From Selenomonas sp. (GTDB lineage: Bacteria; Bacillota; Negativicutes; Selenomonadales; Selenomonadaceae): DNA of 8,007 nt. The stretch lies in the NCBI GenBank assembly GCA_015265235.1, contig JABZYJ010000088.1, forward strand, positions 1 to 8,007. The letters are read 5' to 3'. Below, one piece after another: positions 1 to 6,530 of this stretch (its first letter is position 1; the number at the start of each line of letters is the position of its first letter). A program made the position numbers and the translations under genes. The notes beneath the pieces were generated by a model. That model had not been told where the DNA came from and made no database searches. It was given only the letters and a program-made list of their open reading frames with translations.

Positions 1-62
1 TCTGCGTCCGGTTTTCCACCTCGTTCGGACGAAAAAATCTACGCCAATCTGGCAGACCTCAT

Positions 63-169
63 TTTATCAGTGCTTCCTTGCTCAATATACACCCCTCATG
101 TATATTTTGTTAATTTCTCTACCATGTGGCAAAATTCCTGCAATAAATCCAGATGGAAGCACGGATAAA
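63..169. repeat. Imperfect 15-bp inverted repeat flanking 77 bp
   Basis: The arm at 63-77 (TTTATCAGTGCTTCC) matches the reverse complement of 155-169 (TTTATCCGTGCTTCC) at 14 of 15 positions. The 77-bp interior holds a second, perfect AT-rich dyad at 84-106. The arrangement could be a remnant of a miniature inverted-repeat element, a structured transcript or paired regulator sites. No target-site duplication is obvious, so the mobile-element reading is only a guess. Confidence 0.5.
84..106. repeat. Perfect 8-bp dyad with 7-nt centre
   Basis: AATATACA (84-91) is followed after seven bases by TGTATATT (99-106), an exact inverted repeat. On the plus strand TTTG follows, which is too short for a convincing terminator. 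The AT-rich stem and short centre suit a dimeric repressor operator as well as a weak hairpin. The target gene, if any, would lie left of the window or be the region itself. Confidence 0.4.
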
Positions 170-184
170 TTCAGCGATTCCATA

Positions 185-216
185 GAAAAAGAGCCGCCCC
201 GCGCGAAGCGACTCTT
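185..216 (-). terminator. Rho-independent terminator of the flavodoxin gene
   Basis: Read on the minus strand, AAGAGTCGC (216-208) pairs with GCGGCTCTT (197-189). This gives a nine-pair stem with a single U-G wobble and a ten-base loop. The stem runs directly into a five-T tract (190-186). It begins 30 bases past the flavodoxin stop codon, which points to a single-gene transcript. Confidence 0.85.
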
Positions 217-245
217 CGAATCAAAAATATGAACAGGGATACCGA

Positions 246-680
246 TCAGCATGCACCGGCGATGGCTGCGCCGAGCTTCTTGCTGCCCTCGATCCCCTCG
301 TCATCCGGCTCGTTCTCAACGATGAAGGTATCGACGAGGTTTGCGCCTGCATCCTTCGTGCGCTCGGACCATGTCTCCATCCATGCGCCTGCACCCCAGC
401 CCCACGAGCCGAAGAGCACAACGGGCTTGCCGGAGAGCTTGCCGCTGTCCACCGCAGCCGTGAAGAACGGCTCGTACGACCCCTCCTCGAGCTCCTCTGC
501 GCCCATCGAGGGGCAGCCGAGTGCGAGGCCGTCAAAGCCGTCAATCTGATCGACGGAGAAGCTGTCCACCTCGAAGCACTCGACCTCAGCACCTGCGCCC
601 TTTGCGCCCTCGACGACAGCCTCTGCCATCTTCTGCGTGTTGCCCGTGCCGGACCAGTATACAACTGCTACCTTTGCCAT
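246..680 (-). CDS. Flavodoxin (short-chain, FMN-binding)
   Basis: A small cytoplasmic FMN protein that carries electrons at low potential and can replace ferredoxin in anaerobes. At 144 residues it fits the short-chain flavodoxins. The phosphate-binding loop SGTGNT lies at residues 10-15. The loop GCPSMGAEELEE (55-66) normally contacts the flavin ring, with Met59-Gly60 at the turn. The aromatic loop GSWGWGAGAW (91-100) supplies the Trp that stacks on the isoalloxazine. These blocks closely follow the Megasphaera elsdenii protein as I remember it. The ATG at 678-680 is preceded by GAGGAGG (688-694) with a seven-base gap. The gene stands alone between its own promoter (761-789) and terminator (185-216). 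The C-terminus ends in Cys144, and two more cysteines lie at 35 and 56. The partner enzymes cannot be told from this window. Confidence 0.95.
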   Translation of the reverse strand: MAKVAVVYWSGTGNTQKMAEAVVEGAKGAGAEVECFEVDSFSVDQIDGFDGLALGCPSMGAEELEEGSYEPFFTAAVDSGKLSGKPVVLFGSWGWGAGAWMETWSERTKDAGANLVDTFIVENEPDDEGIEGSKKLGAAIAGAC

Positions 681-760
681 GTGAAATCCTCCTCATGAAA
701 ATATCCCCTCTGCCCCACTGCAGCAGGAGCTGCCGCGCTAAGCAGAATCATTCTATCTCT

Positions 761-789
761 ATTATAGCGAAAATTCGCATCACTGACAA
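761..789 (-). promoter_or_regulatory. Sigma-70-type promoter for the flavodoxin gene
   Basis: On the minus strand, TTGTCA (789-784) is separated by exactly 17 bases from a perfect TATAAT (766-761). Transcription would start near 754, giving a leader of about 74 bases. The leader contains a small hairpin, GCAGC (720-724) with GCTGC (729-733) and a four-base loop. The strength of the boxes fits an abundant housekeeping or stress-induced flavodoxin. Confidence 0.85.
767..778. promoter_or_regulatory. Palindrome in the flavodoxin promoter spacer (possible operator)
   Basis: GCGAAAATTCGC has exact five-base arms, GCGAA and TTCGC, around AA. It lies wholly between the -35 and -10 boxes, abutting the -10 box, where a bound protein would block RNA polymerase. 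A version with one base difference occurs on the minus strand at 6531-6542, in the leader of the TAXI receptor gene. The cognate regulator is unknown. Confidence 0.35.
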
Positions 790-798
790 CCGAATCTT

Positions 799-820
799 TT
801 TTATCTGTAAATAGATAAAA
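799..820. promoter_or_regulatory. AT-rich perfect dyad between divergent promoters (possible operator)
   Basis: TTTTATCT (799-806) and AGATAAAA (813-820) form an exact eight-base inverted repeat around six bases. The dyad begins ten bases upstream of the flavodoxin -35 box and lies about 64 bases upstream of the -35 box of the lipoprotein gene. That position would suit an activator of the flavodoxin gene or a regulator of both. The GATAA-type half-sites vaguely recall Fur-family boxes, but the match is too weak to assign. Confidence 0.35.
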
Positions 821-883
821 TTTTTCAGGAAATAGTTTCTGTGCATCAGAGAGGAGCAGTATCTGCCGCTAAGGTTTTCCGCC

Positions 884-912
884 TTGCAAAATCTTTCTCT
901 CTCATGTACAAT
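884..912 (+). promoter_or_regulatory. Sigma-70-type promoter for the LppM-like lipoprotein gene
   Basis: TTGCAA (884-889) and TACAAT (907-912) are 17 bases apart. The predicted start near 919 gives a leader of about 46 bases before the ATG at 965. This placement argues against any translation start upstream of that ATG, because the upstream in-frame TTG at 884 falls inside the -35 box. Confidence 0.7.
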
Positions 913-964
913 ACGGATAAATCTCAATCCGAATTTATGGGATCAAATCTATGGGAGGTATACT

Positions 965-1705
965 ATGTTCACTACGCAGTACATGCGCACAATGCTTGCC
1001 GCAGTGATGCTTGGCTTGCTCGTTCTGACGAGCGGCTGTTTCAGCGGCGACGTGAACGTCACGGTCAACAACGACGGCTCTGCCGATCTCAAGACGACGC
1101 TCGTCAGTGCGCCGATGCTCGCCCAGATCGTCGAGCAGAGCAAGACGTCCATGCTGGCAAAGAACCCCGACGCGCAGGTCGCGCCCGTCACGAAGGAGAA
1201 TATGTCGGGCTACGAGATCACAGAGCACTACGACTCGGTGGACAAGCTGTCCGATCAGGAGTTCTTCGCCGCACATGACGGCAAGAACACGGGCATTACG
1301 GTGAAGAAGAGCCTCTTCTACACGGACTACAATTTTGACCTTCTGTTCGAGGGCAGCCAGAACGGCGGCGGTGCAGGTGCATTCGCCAGCAACATCACGT
1401 TCACCTATCAGATGACGCTCCCGTCCGCACCGTCGAGCTCCAACGCCGACCGCGAGGAGGACGGCGGCAGGACGCTCACGTGGAACCTCGGCAAGACACT
1501 CGTCACGGGCGAGTCCTCGCCGATTCAGGTGTCGTTCCGCATCTGGCATACGAACGTCATCATCGGCGCCGTTGTCCTCGTACTCGTCCTCATCGCTGTG
1601 ATTGCCTTCCTGATCTGGCGTCGCCGCAAGGGATCCGAGCCCGACGAGGAGCCGCAGCTGCTTGACGGTCCGGTCATCGACGTGAAGGCGGAAGAAAAGC
1701 ACTGA
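965..1705 (+). CDS. LppM/DUF3153-like lipoprotein with C-terminal membrane helix
   Basis: A predicted exported lipoprotein of 246 residues with no known biochemical role. Residues 7-24 form a signal peptide ending in the lipobox LTSGC, with Cys25 as the lipidation site. The next part, GDVNVTVNNDGSADLKTTL (28-46), is the beta-rich opening typical of LppM-domain proteins. Later, LTWNLGKTL (171-179) resembles the usual end of that domain. A hydrophobic helix spans about 197-218 and is followed by WRRRKG and an acidic tail. The basic stretch after the helix predicts a cytoplasmic tail, so the protein would be held in the inner membrane by both lipid and helix. The ATG at 965 follows GGGAGG (953-958) by six bases. 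The gene has its own promoter and terminator. Assignment to the family is from memory of its general pattern; the fold-level call is moderate and the lipoprotein call is strong. Confidence 0.8.
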   Translation: MFTTQYMRTMLAAVMLGLLVLTSGCFSGDVNVTVNNDGSADLKTTLVSAPMLAQIVEQSKTSMLAKNPDAQVAPVTKENMSGYEITEHYDSVDKLSDQEFFAAHDGKNTGITVKKSLFYTDYNFDLLFEGSQNGGGAGAFASNITFTYQMTLPSAPSSSNADREEDGGRTLTWNLGKTLVTGESSPIQVSFRIWHTNVIIGAVVLVLVLIAVIAFLIWRRRKGSEPDEEPQLLDGPVIDVKAEEKH

Positions 1706-1723
1706 TCGCGAAAATTGGATATG

Positions 1724-1757
1724 AAAACATCCCTGCCGCATGGCAGGGATGTTTTTT
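1724..1757 (+). terminator. Strong, probably bidirectional, intrinsic terminator
   Basis: AAAACATCCCTGCC (1724-1737) and GGCAGGGATGTTTT (1742-1755) pair perfectly over 14 bases around a four-base loop, followed by a six-T tract (1752-1757). It lies 18 bases past the lipoprotein stop. The A-rich left flank gives four Ts on the other strand as well. It can therefore also stop the convergent transcript that ends with the DUF1963 gene at 1812. Confidence 0.95.
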
Positions 1758-1811
1758 GTGTTAGTCGTAATGTCCGCGCTGTTTCATCGTCACTCCGATG
1801 TGCAATTTATT

Positions 1812-3029
1812 TTACCCGCACTGCAGGATCAGATGAACGTTGTCAAAGTTCCGCGCAGCAAGGTCTTCCTTCCGAATCCAGAAGTAGATCCGGCCGCAGT
1901 CGCCGTACATAAGCTCCGTTTCACCGTCCTCGACGGTGCCCATCTGAAACAGCAGCACCCAGCGATCTGCAGCATTTCTCACAAGTTCCGCTTCCTCCTC
2001 TTCGGAGAGCTCTTCCTGCATGTCTCCGTCAATGCCCCTGCTGTAGAGTTCGCACTCCGGCTCCATTTCATTCTGAATCTCGTCGGCATAGCCGAGCATC
2101 TTCATGGGATTGTCCTCGTGTGCGGCAGCATCGTATCCGAACGCCGCCCGCAGTTCGTTGTAGGTGTCCCAATCCACCTCTCTCCCGCTCCTGTGGCTGT
2201 ATGCAAAGGACGACAGAAGGCTGACGGCGTCGGCAAAGGACAGCGCCTGCTCGCCCACACTCCACTCCTTCGTTTCCTCCGGAATCTGGGTCGGGACAAG
2301 TCCCTCCGTCTCGGGGAAATAATAGACGCGCGCATAGCCCTTGTGCCCCGGTTCGAAGCCCCACTCCATCGACATGGTCTCATAGAAGAAACTGAGGACG
2401 CCGGACGTTGGCAGAAGCCCCGTACGATCATACTGCGAGGCCTCGGCGAGGTTAATCTGCGCGAGAAAGGCAAGCGGGCGGTTCTTCGTCACATCCTCGA
2501 AGTCCGTTCCCTCATAGTACGGCCAGTCAAAATCTGCGGGCAGGTCGGGCGTTCCGTAGAACTTGCTCGCGCCAACGGGGAGTTTTTCCTCTGCCGGATG
2601 ATGCGCGATGGCAATCTCGCGCCGCTGCGTGCGTTCAAAGAACGCCGTCACCTCACGGCGCACACGCTCGTGCTCTGCCTCAACCTCACGCACGAGCTGC
2701 TCTACACGCATCGAAGCGGGCTCCTCCGCATACCAGCCATGCTTGTTTTCAACCGCCTCTTGGCACCGCGCCATCATGCCGCCGGGCTTGCCAAAGAAGA
2801 CGCGCTCGATCTCTGCCTTGCTTGCCGTATCCTCGTCTGCACGCTCCAAATAGCCGAGAGCCAGACGCAAAGCGCAGAGCTTCGGATAACGATTGATCGC
2901 AAAAAAGTACAGAGCATAGCCCATGCGATAGTTCCAGAGCGCATCGCGCTCGGCTTCCGGAACCTCGTACAGTACCTTGACCGCATCGAAAAAGCTGCGT
3001 TCCTCGATGTATTCCTGCGCCGTCTTCAT
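1812..3029 (-). CDS. YwqG/DUF1963-family protein with N-terminal helical-repeat module
   Basis: A 405-residue cytoplasmic protein of unknown function. The C-terminal part from about 150 is a YwqG (DUF1963) domain. Diagnostic stretches are SKFYGTPDLPADFDWP (155-170), LAFLAQINLAE (186-196), GVLSFFY (210-216), MLGYADEIQNEM (311-322), WVLLFQM (357-363), and a final block around MYGDCGRIYFWI (374-385) ending in FDNVHLILQC (395-404). The first 130 residues are predicted helical. The segment RDALWNYRMGYALYFF (28-43) and what follows it look like degenerate TPR repeats, and an acidic/basic coiled region lies at 107-137. Many YwqG proteins lack such a module. The ATG overlaps the stop of the TRAP permease gene in ATGA and has AAGGAGA at 3034-3040, so translation is probably coupled. 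The role could be regulatory or a bystander in the operon; the sequence does not decide. Confidence 0.88.
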   Translation of the reverse strand: MKTAQEYIEERSFFDAVKVLYEVPEAERDALWNYRMGYALYFFAINRYPKLCALRLALGYLERADEDTASKAEIERVFFGKPGGMMARCQEAVENKHGWYAEEPASMRVEQLVREVEAEHERVRREVTAFFERTQRREIAIAHHPAEEKLPVGASKFYGTPDLPADFDWPYYEGTDFEDVTKNRPLAFLAQINLAEASQYDRTGLLPTSGVLSFFYETMSMEWGFEPGHKGYARVYYFPETEGLVPTQIPEETKEWSVGEQALSFADAVSLLSSFAYSHRSGREVDWDTYNELRAAFGYDAAAHEDNPMKMLGYADEIQNEMEPECELYSRGIDGDMQEELSEEEEAELVRNAADRWVLLFQMGTVEDGETELMYGDCGRIYFWIRKEDLAARNFDNVHLILQCG

Positions 3030-4945
3030 GCTGTCTCCTTCGCCCGCCGATACTGCATGACGAGGATGCCGACGAAGAGAGCGAGTCCGACGAGGGCCGT
3101 GATGCCGCCCGGCTTAATCATGAGGAGGCCGGCGATGATCAGGAGGATCCGCTCATAGGGGCGGCAGTGATCGGCGAGGAATCCGCAGAGCGCGGAGCTG
3201 ATGGCGATCATGCCAAGGAGCGCCGTGAGCGTCACAGAGACGAGTGCGAGCGGTGTCGCATCGACCATGAGAAGGACGGGCGACAGAACGAATACATAGG
3301 GGATGATGAACGCCGCTATCGCTAGTTTTGACGCGTGTACGCCTGTTTTTAGCGCATTTCCTCCGCTGATGCCCGCGCCCGCGTAGGCGGCGAGAGCAAC
3401 AGGCGGCGTGACGTCCGCAATGATGCCGAAGTAGAACACGAACATGTGCGCAGCGAGCACAGGCACGCCCATCTGCTCCAGTGCAGGCGCAGCAATGGTC
3501 GAGGTGATGACGTAGTTCGCCGTGGTCGGCACGCCCATACCGAGCACGATTGCCGTAATCATGGTGAAGAACATCGCCGGCAGGAGCATCCCACCTGCGA
3601 GATCAATCAGTCCCGATGCGAGGCGCAGGCCGACGCCCGTCTTCGTGACAACGCCGATGATGATGCCCGCCGACGCACAGGCGACGAGCACGCCGAGCAC
3701 GCCCTTCGCGCCGCGCTCAAGACCGTAGATGATTTCGATCGGCTTCATGCGTGTCGATTTGCGCAGCATCGCACAGAGGATGGAGAGGAAGATGGCGACG
3801 AGTGCCGCACGCATGGGCGTATAGCCCGCGACGAGCAGGTAGACAATCACGACGAGAGGAATCGCGAGATGCCCGCGTTCCTTCAGGAGCGTCAGCGGAT
3901 TCGGCAGGTCGGCGCGCGGGATGCCCTTCAGCTTCTTGCGCTTTGCCTCAAAGTGAACACCGAGCCAAACCCCCGTAAAGTAGAGGAGTGCGGGGATCGC
4001 TGCCGCCTTGACGACGTCGATGTAGGGAACGCCGACGAACTCCGCCATGAGGAACGCCGCCGCGCCCATGACTGGCGGCATGAGCTGTCCGCCCGTGGAC
4101 GCCGCCGCCTCGACTGCCCCCGCAAAGTTCGCATTGTAGCCGAGTTTTTTCATCATCGGGATGGTGAGCGAGCCCGTGCCGACAACATTTGCGACCGAGC
4201 TGCCCGAGACCGTGCCCATCAGTCCGCTGGAGAGGACGGCGACCTTCGCCGGGCCGCCGCTCGCCCAGCCCGCGACCGCATTGGCGAGGTCGATGAAGAA
4301 CTTGCCGAGCCCCGTGCTCTCAAGATAGGCACCAAAAAGGATGAAGAGGAAGATAAACGTCGAGGAGACACCGAGCGGGATGCCGAAGATGCCCTCCGTC
4401 GTAAAGTAGAGGTGGCCGATCAGCTGCTCCGGCGTGAGCCCGCGATGCGCAAGCACACCCGGCATGTAGGGGCCGAGGAAGGCATACGCGATAAAGGCGA
4501 GCACGACCGTCACCATCGGCAGCCCCACGACGCGCCGCGTCGCCTCGATGACGAGAAGGATGCCGAGTCCGCCGACGACGGTGTCCACGGGCGAGACTGT
4601 GCCCGCGCGCGTGATCAGCTCACGGTACTGGATGACGAGATAGGCGGGTGTCGCCGCACCGAGGACGGCGAATACGATGTCGATCGGATGAAAGTAGTGA
4701 TCCCGCGTCCACGCGCGCCGGAAGGGATAGAGGAGATAGGCGAGCGCGAGTCCGAACCCGAGGTGGATGGCGCGCTGCAGCTGTGCATCGAGCACGCCGA
4801 AGATCGCCGTATAAAGCTGAAAGACGGAAAACGTAATGGCGATCGCCGCAATGATCTTCTTCGGCCAGCCCGTATAGTGGGCGGTATTGGACTCACGGTC
4901 ATACTTTTTGAGTACCTTTTCCGCATTTGCAGCATGGTCTGTCAT
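3026..4945 (-). CDS. TRAP transporter fused permease (DctQM-type 4TM/12TM, TAXI class)
   Basis: An inner-membrane secondary transporter that imports an organic acid-like solute delivered by a TAXI receptor, driven by an ion gradient. Its 639 residues fit the fused family. The N-terminal DctQ-like part (about 30-150) has hydrophobic segments near 31-52, 57-74, 88-106 and 122-140, with EATRRVVG at 134-141. The DctM-like part carries the family signatures GTVSGSSVANVVGTGS (244-259), GGQLMPPVMGAAAF (285-298), GMGVPTTANYVITST (469-483) and DVTPPVALAAYAGAG (511-525). The last 50 residues add two further hydrophobic segments. The ATG at 4943-4945 has a modest AGGAT at 4956-4960. The upstream partner genes lie across a 129-base gap holding a terminator, and the downstream DUF1963 gene overlaps by four bases. 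The substrate cannot be read from the sequence; glutamate and dicarboxylates are known for the family. Confidence 0.96.
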   Translation of the reverse strand: MTDHAANAEKVLKKYDRESNTAHYTGWPKKIIAAIAITFSVFQLYTAIFGVLDAQLQRAIHLGFGLALAYLLYPFRRAWTRDHYFHPIDIVFAVLGAATPAYLVIQYRELITRAGTVSPVDTVVGGLGILLVIEATRRVVGLPMVTVVLAFIAYAFLGPYMPGVLAHRGLTPEQLIGHLYFTTEGIFGIPLGVSSTFIFLFILFGAYLESTGLGKFFIDLANAVAGWASGGPAKVAVLSSGLMGTVSGSSVANVVGTGSLTIPMMKKLGYNANFAGAVEAAASTGGQLMPPVMGAAAFLMAEFVGVPYIDVVKAAAIPALLYFTGVWLGVHFEAKRKKLKGIPRADLPNPLTLLKERGHLAIPLVVIVYLLVAGYTPMRAALVAIFLSILCAMLRKSTRMKPIEIIYGLERGAKGVLGVLVACASAGIIIGVVTKTGVGLRLASGLIDLAGGMLLPAMFFTMITAIVLGMGVPTTANYVITSTIAAPALEQMGVPVLAAHMFVFYFGIIADVTPPVALAAYAGAGISGGNALKTGVHASKLAIAAFIIPYVFVLSPVLLMVDATPLALVSVTLTALLGMIAISSALCGFLADHCRPYERILLIIAGLLMIKPGGITALVGLALFVGILVMQYRRAKETA

Positions 4946-5074
4946 AGAGGTTCACATCCTTAAATGATTCTTTCGGCAGGGCGTAGCCCCGAGCATTTTC
5001 ACGATATACAAAATATTTTATAAAAGTGCAGAAAAAGAAATACGAGGCCGCGATCCGCAGCCTCGGAAATCTTA
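4946..5074. other. Gap between DUF1850 and TRAP permease genes
   Basis: Besides the terminator at 5031-5065, this stretch is very AT-rich around 5003-5025 and contains the exact palindrome TTTTATAAAA (5016-5025). TATA-like sequences on the minus strand could serve as a -10 box for an internal promoter, but I see no good -35 partner. A short GGGC-GCCC hairpin lies near 4979-4989. Confidence 0.4.
5031..5065 (-). terminator. Intra-cluster terminator or attenuator upstream of the TRAP permease gene
   Basis: On the minus strand, CGAGGCTGCG (5065-5056) pairs with CGCGGCCTCG (5052-5043) around the triloop GAT. This gives ten pairs including one U-G wobble. TATTTCTTTTTC follows (5042-5031). It starts ten bases after the DUF1850 stop and lies about 85 bases before the permease start. 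It would reduce transcription of permease and DUF1963 genes relative to receptor and DUF1850, unless an internal promoter compensates. Confidence 0.8.
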
Positions 5075-5542
5075 TCATAGGCTTGTATAGAGTGGCGCAG
5101 CGACGAGGTCGATGCGCGTGCCGTCAGGATAGCGCTCATAGAGTGGATAGTCCGTGCCGCCCGCCGTAATGGTCAGCTCCGTCCCCACGCCTGTGCGCAG
5201 GCTCAGCGTGTCATAGTCGCGATCCATATCGAGGATGAAATGTCCATCCTCCTCGCGAAATGTCCCCTCCTCGGGGAGAAAGGGCAGCCCCACGCCATGC
5301 GACTGATAGCGCGTGCCCGTGAGGTGGAAATGCCCATCCGGATAAACGGTGAGGAACTCCTCCACAGGCGTCTTCTGCACGGAGTGGATGAACCGCACCG
5401 TGAACGGCGTGCCCTCTCTGCCGATCTCCCGCACGAGGACGGTCGTCTCACCGCCCGCGTGCATGAGAAGCGCCGGCGCAGAGAGAATGTCAAACGCAAT
5501 GAGGAGCACGGCCGCCGCGAGAGCGATCAGATAGGCTCTCAT
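5075..5542 (-). CDS. DUF1850 membrane-anchored protein of the TRAP-TAXI cluster
   Basis: A 155-residue protein of the DUF1850 family, which commonly sits beside TAXI receptors and fused TRAP permeases; its function is not established. An N-terminal hydrophobic helix (residues 4-27) should anchor or export it, with the rest in the periplasm. The family hallmark is FIHSVQKTPVEEF (51-63), and YQSHGVGLP (79-87) is the second conserved block. The rest is predicted beta-rich. The ATG at 5540-5542 overlaps the receptor stop in ATGA. It has no clear ribosome binding site of its own, which points to translational coupling. A transcription terminator begins ten bases past its stop. A role as an accessory to receptor or permease is inferred from context only. 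Confidence 0.9.
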   Translation of the reverse strand: MRAYLIALAAAVLLIAFDILSAPALLMHAGGETTVLVREIGREGTPFTVRFIHSVQKTPVEEFLTVYPDGHFHLTGTRYQSHGVGLPFLPEEGTFREEDGHFILDMDRDYDTLSLRTGVGTELTITAGGTDYPLYERYPDGTRIDLVAAPLYTSL

Positions 5543-6507
5543 TTCTCGTTAAAGTACTTCTCCGCGCCCGGATTCATCGGCAGGGACATGCCGTCCTCCG
5601 CCGTATCCTTCGTGATCTGCTTGCCGACTGCATGTGCCGCCTGCAGACGATCGAGATGCGTGAAGATCGCCTTCGTGATGCTGTAGCCCATATCGGCATC
5701 CACCGAGGGACCCGCGACGAGCATCGCCATGACGGAGACGCCCGGGACTGCCTCATCAAATCCCGCATACGTGCCCGCGGGGATCGTGGTCTTCGTGTAG
5801 AACGGATACTTCGCGATCAGCTCATCCGCGACCTTCTCCTCTACGGGGAGGAGACGGACGGGGTTCTGCGACGCGATATCCTGCACGGACGCCGTCGGAT
5901 AGCCCGCCGTCAGTACGGCGACATCCACGTTGCCGTCCTTCAGCGCACTCGCACCCTCGGCGAACGAGAGGAACTGTGCGTCAATATCGTTATAGGAGAC
6001 GCCGTATGCCGCGAGGATCTGGCGCACATTCGCCTCGACGCCCGAGCCGGCCGCACCGACCGCGACACGCTTGCCCTTGAGATCGGCAATGCTCTTGATG
6101 CCCGAGGACTGGAGCGTCACGAACTGGCAGGTCTCGGGGTAGAGCGAGGCAATCCCCTGCAGACCGTCCACCTTCTTGCCGTCGAACATCTCCGTGCCCG
6201 TCACGGCGTAGTACGTAATATCGTTCTGCACCGTCGCGAGATCGATCGCCTTGTCGCGCAGCATATTGATATTTGCCACCGACGCGCCCGTGCTCTGCGC
6301 ACTCGCGTTCATGCCCGGGATCTCCTTGTTCAGGATCTCGGCAATCGCGCCGCCGATCGGGTAGTAGGTACCCGCCGTGCCGCCCGTGCCGATGTTGAGG
6401 AACTTCTTCGCCGATGCAGAGTCGCCGCCGCAGCCGGTGAGGAGTGCAGCAGAGAATACAAGGACTGCACCTGCCGCAAAAAACTTCTTTACGGTAGAGA
6501 TGTTCAT
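5539..6507 (-). CDS. TAXI-family TRAP solute-binding lipoprotein
   Basis: The extracytoplasmic receptor that binds the solute and hands it to the fused TRAP permease. At 322 residues it has the usual family length. A signal peptide ends in the lipobox LLTGC with Cys26 as the lipid anchor, so this receptor is membrane-bound rather than free. The family opening NIGTGGTAGTYYPIGG lies at 38-53, followed by QSTGASVANI (71-80) and DLATVQND (89-96). GKRVAVGAAGSGVE is in the middle, and the C-terminus MNPGAEKYFNEK has the typical PGA-x-K-Y-F/Y pattern. The ATG at 6505-6507 is preceded by GGAGGG (6515-6520) with a seven-base gap. It is the first gene of the transporter cluster. I see only weak -10-like sequences upstream (minus strand, around 6553-6568) and no convincing -35 box. 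The ligand is unknown. Confidence 0.95.
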   Translation of the reverse strand: MNISTVKKFFAAGAVLVFSAALLTGCGGDSASAKKFLNIGTGGTAGTYYPIGGAIAEILNKEIPGMNASAQSTGASVANINMLRDKAIDLATVQNDITYYAVTGTEMFDGKKVDGLQGIASLYPETCQFVTLQSSGIKSIADLKGKRVAVGAAGSGVEANVRQILAAYGVSYNDIDAQFLSFAEGASALKDGNVDVAVLTAGYPTASVQDIASQNPVRLLPVEEKVADELIAKYPFYTKTTIPAGTYAGFDEAVPGVSVMAMLVAGPSVDADMGYSITKAIFTHLDRLQAAHAVGKQITKDTAEDGMSLPMNPGAEKYFNEK

Positions 6508-6530
6508 GTTCTTTCCCTCCTAAAAAATGA

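Larger units (their letters stand above)
1..188. other. AT-rich non-coding region left of the flavodoxin gene
   Basis: I find no convincing gene here. One plus-strand frame stays open from base 2 to the TGA at 230-232. It lacks a ribosome binding site, has biased, low-complexity AT-rich content, and runs through the flavodoxin terminator, so I do not call it. The first 60 bases include an inverted pair CGTCCG (5-10) and CGGACG (26-31). The rest holds the two inverted repeats listed separately. The base composition differs sharply from the GC-rich genes to the right. The region may be the 3' flank or promoter region of a gene beyond the left edge. Confidence 0.6.

Noticed and set aside
2..232. 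Plus-strand frame open from the window edge
   Set aside because: No start signal, AT-rich biased composition, passes through the flavodoxin terminator, and no family resemblance. It could only be a degenerate remnant.
884..964. Upstream TTG start for the lipoprotein gene
   Set aside because: The TTG lies in the predicted -35 box, and the extra 27 residues would precede a normal signal peptide.
1785..1800. CATCG/CGATG hairpin past the DUF1963 stop as a terminator
   Set aside because: The stem has only five pairs and no T tract; the strong stem at 1724-1755 can end this transcript.
1740..3158. Long plus-strand open frame opposite the DUF1963 gene
   Set aside because: It begins inside a terminator stem and is antisense to a recognisable YwqG domain; no family features or ribosome binding site.
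4952..4957. ATGTGA start-stop pair just upstream of the permease start
   Set aside because: The only AGG sequence overlaps it too closely to direct initiation, and nothing else suggests a regulatory minimal frame.
3446..4963. Long plus-strand open frame opposite the TRAP permease
   Set aside because: Its product is an Arg/Asp/Glu-rich, low-complexity translation typical of the antisense of a GC-rich membrane protein gene; the minus strand encodes a clear family member.
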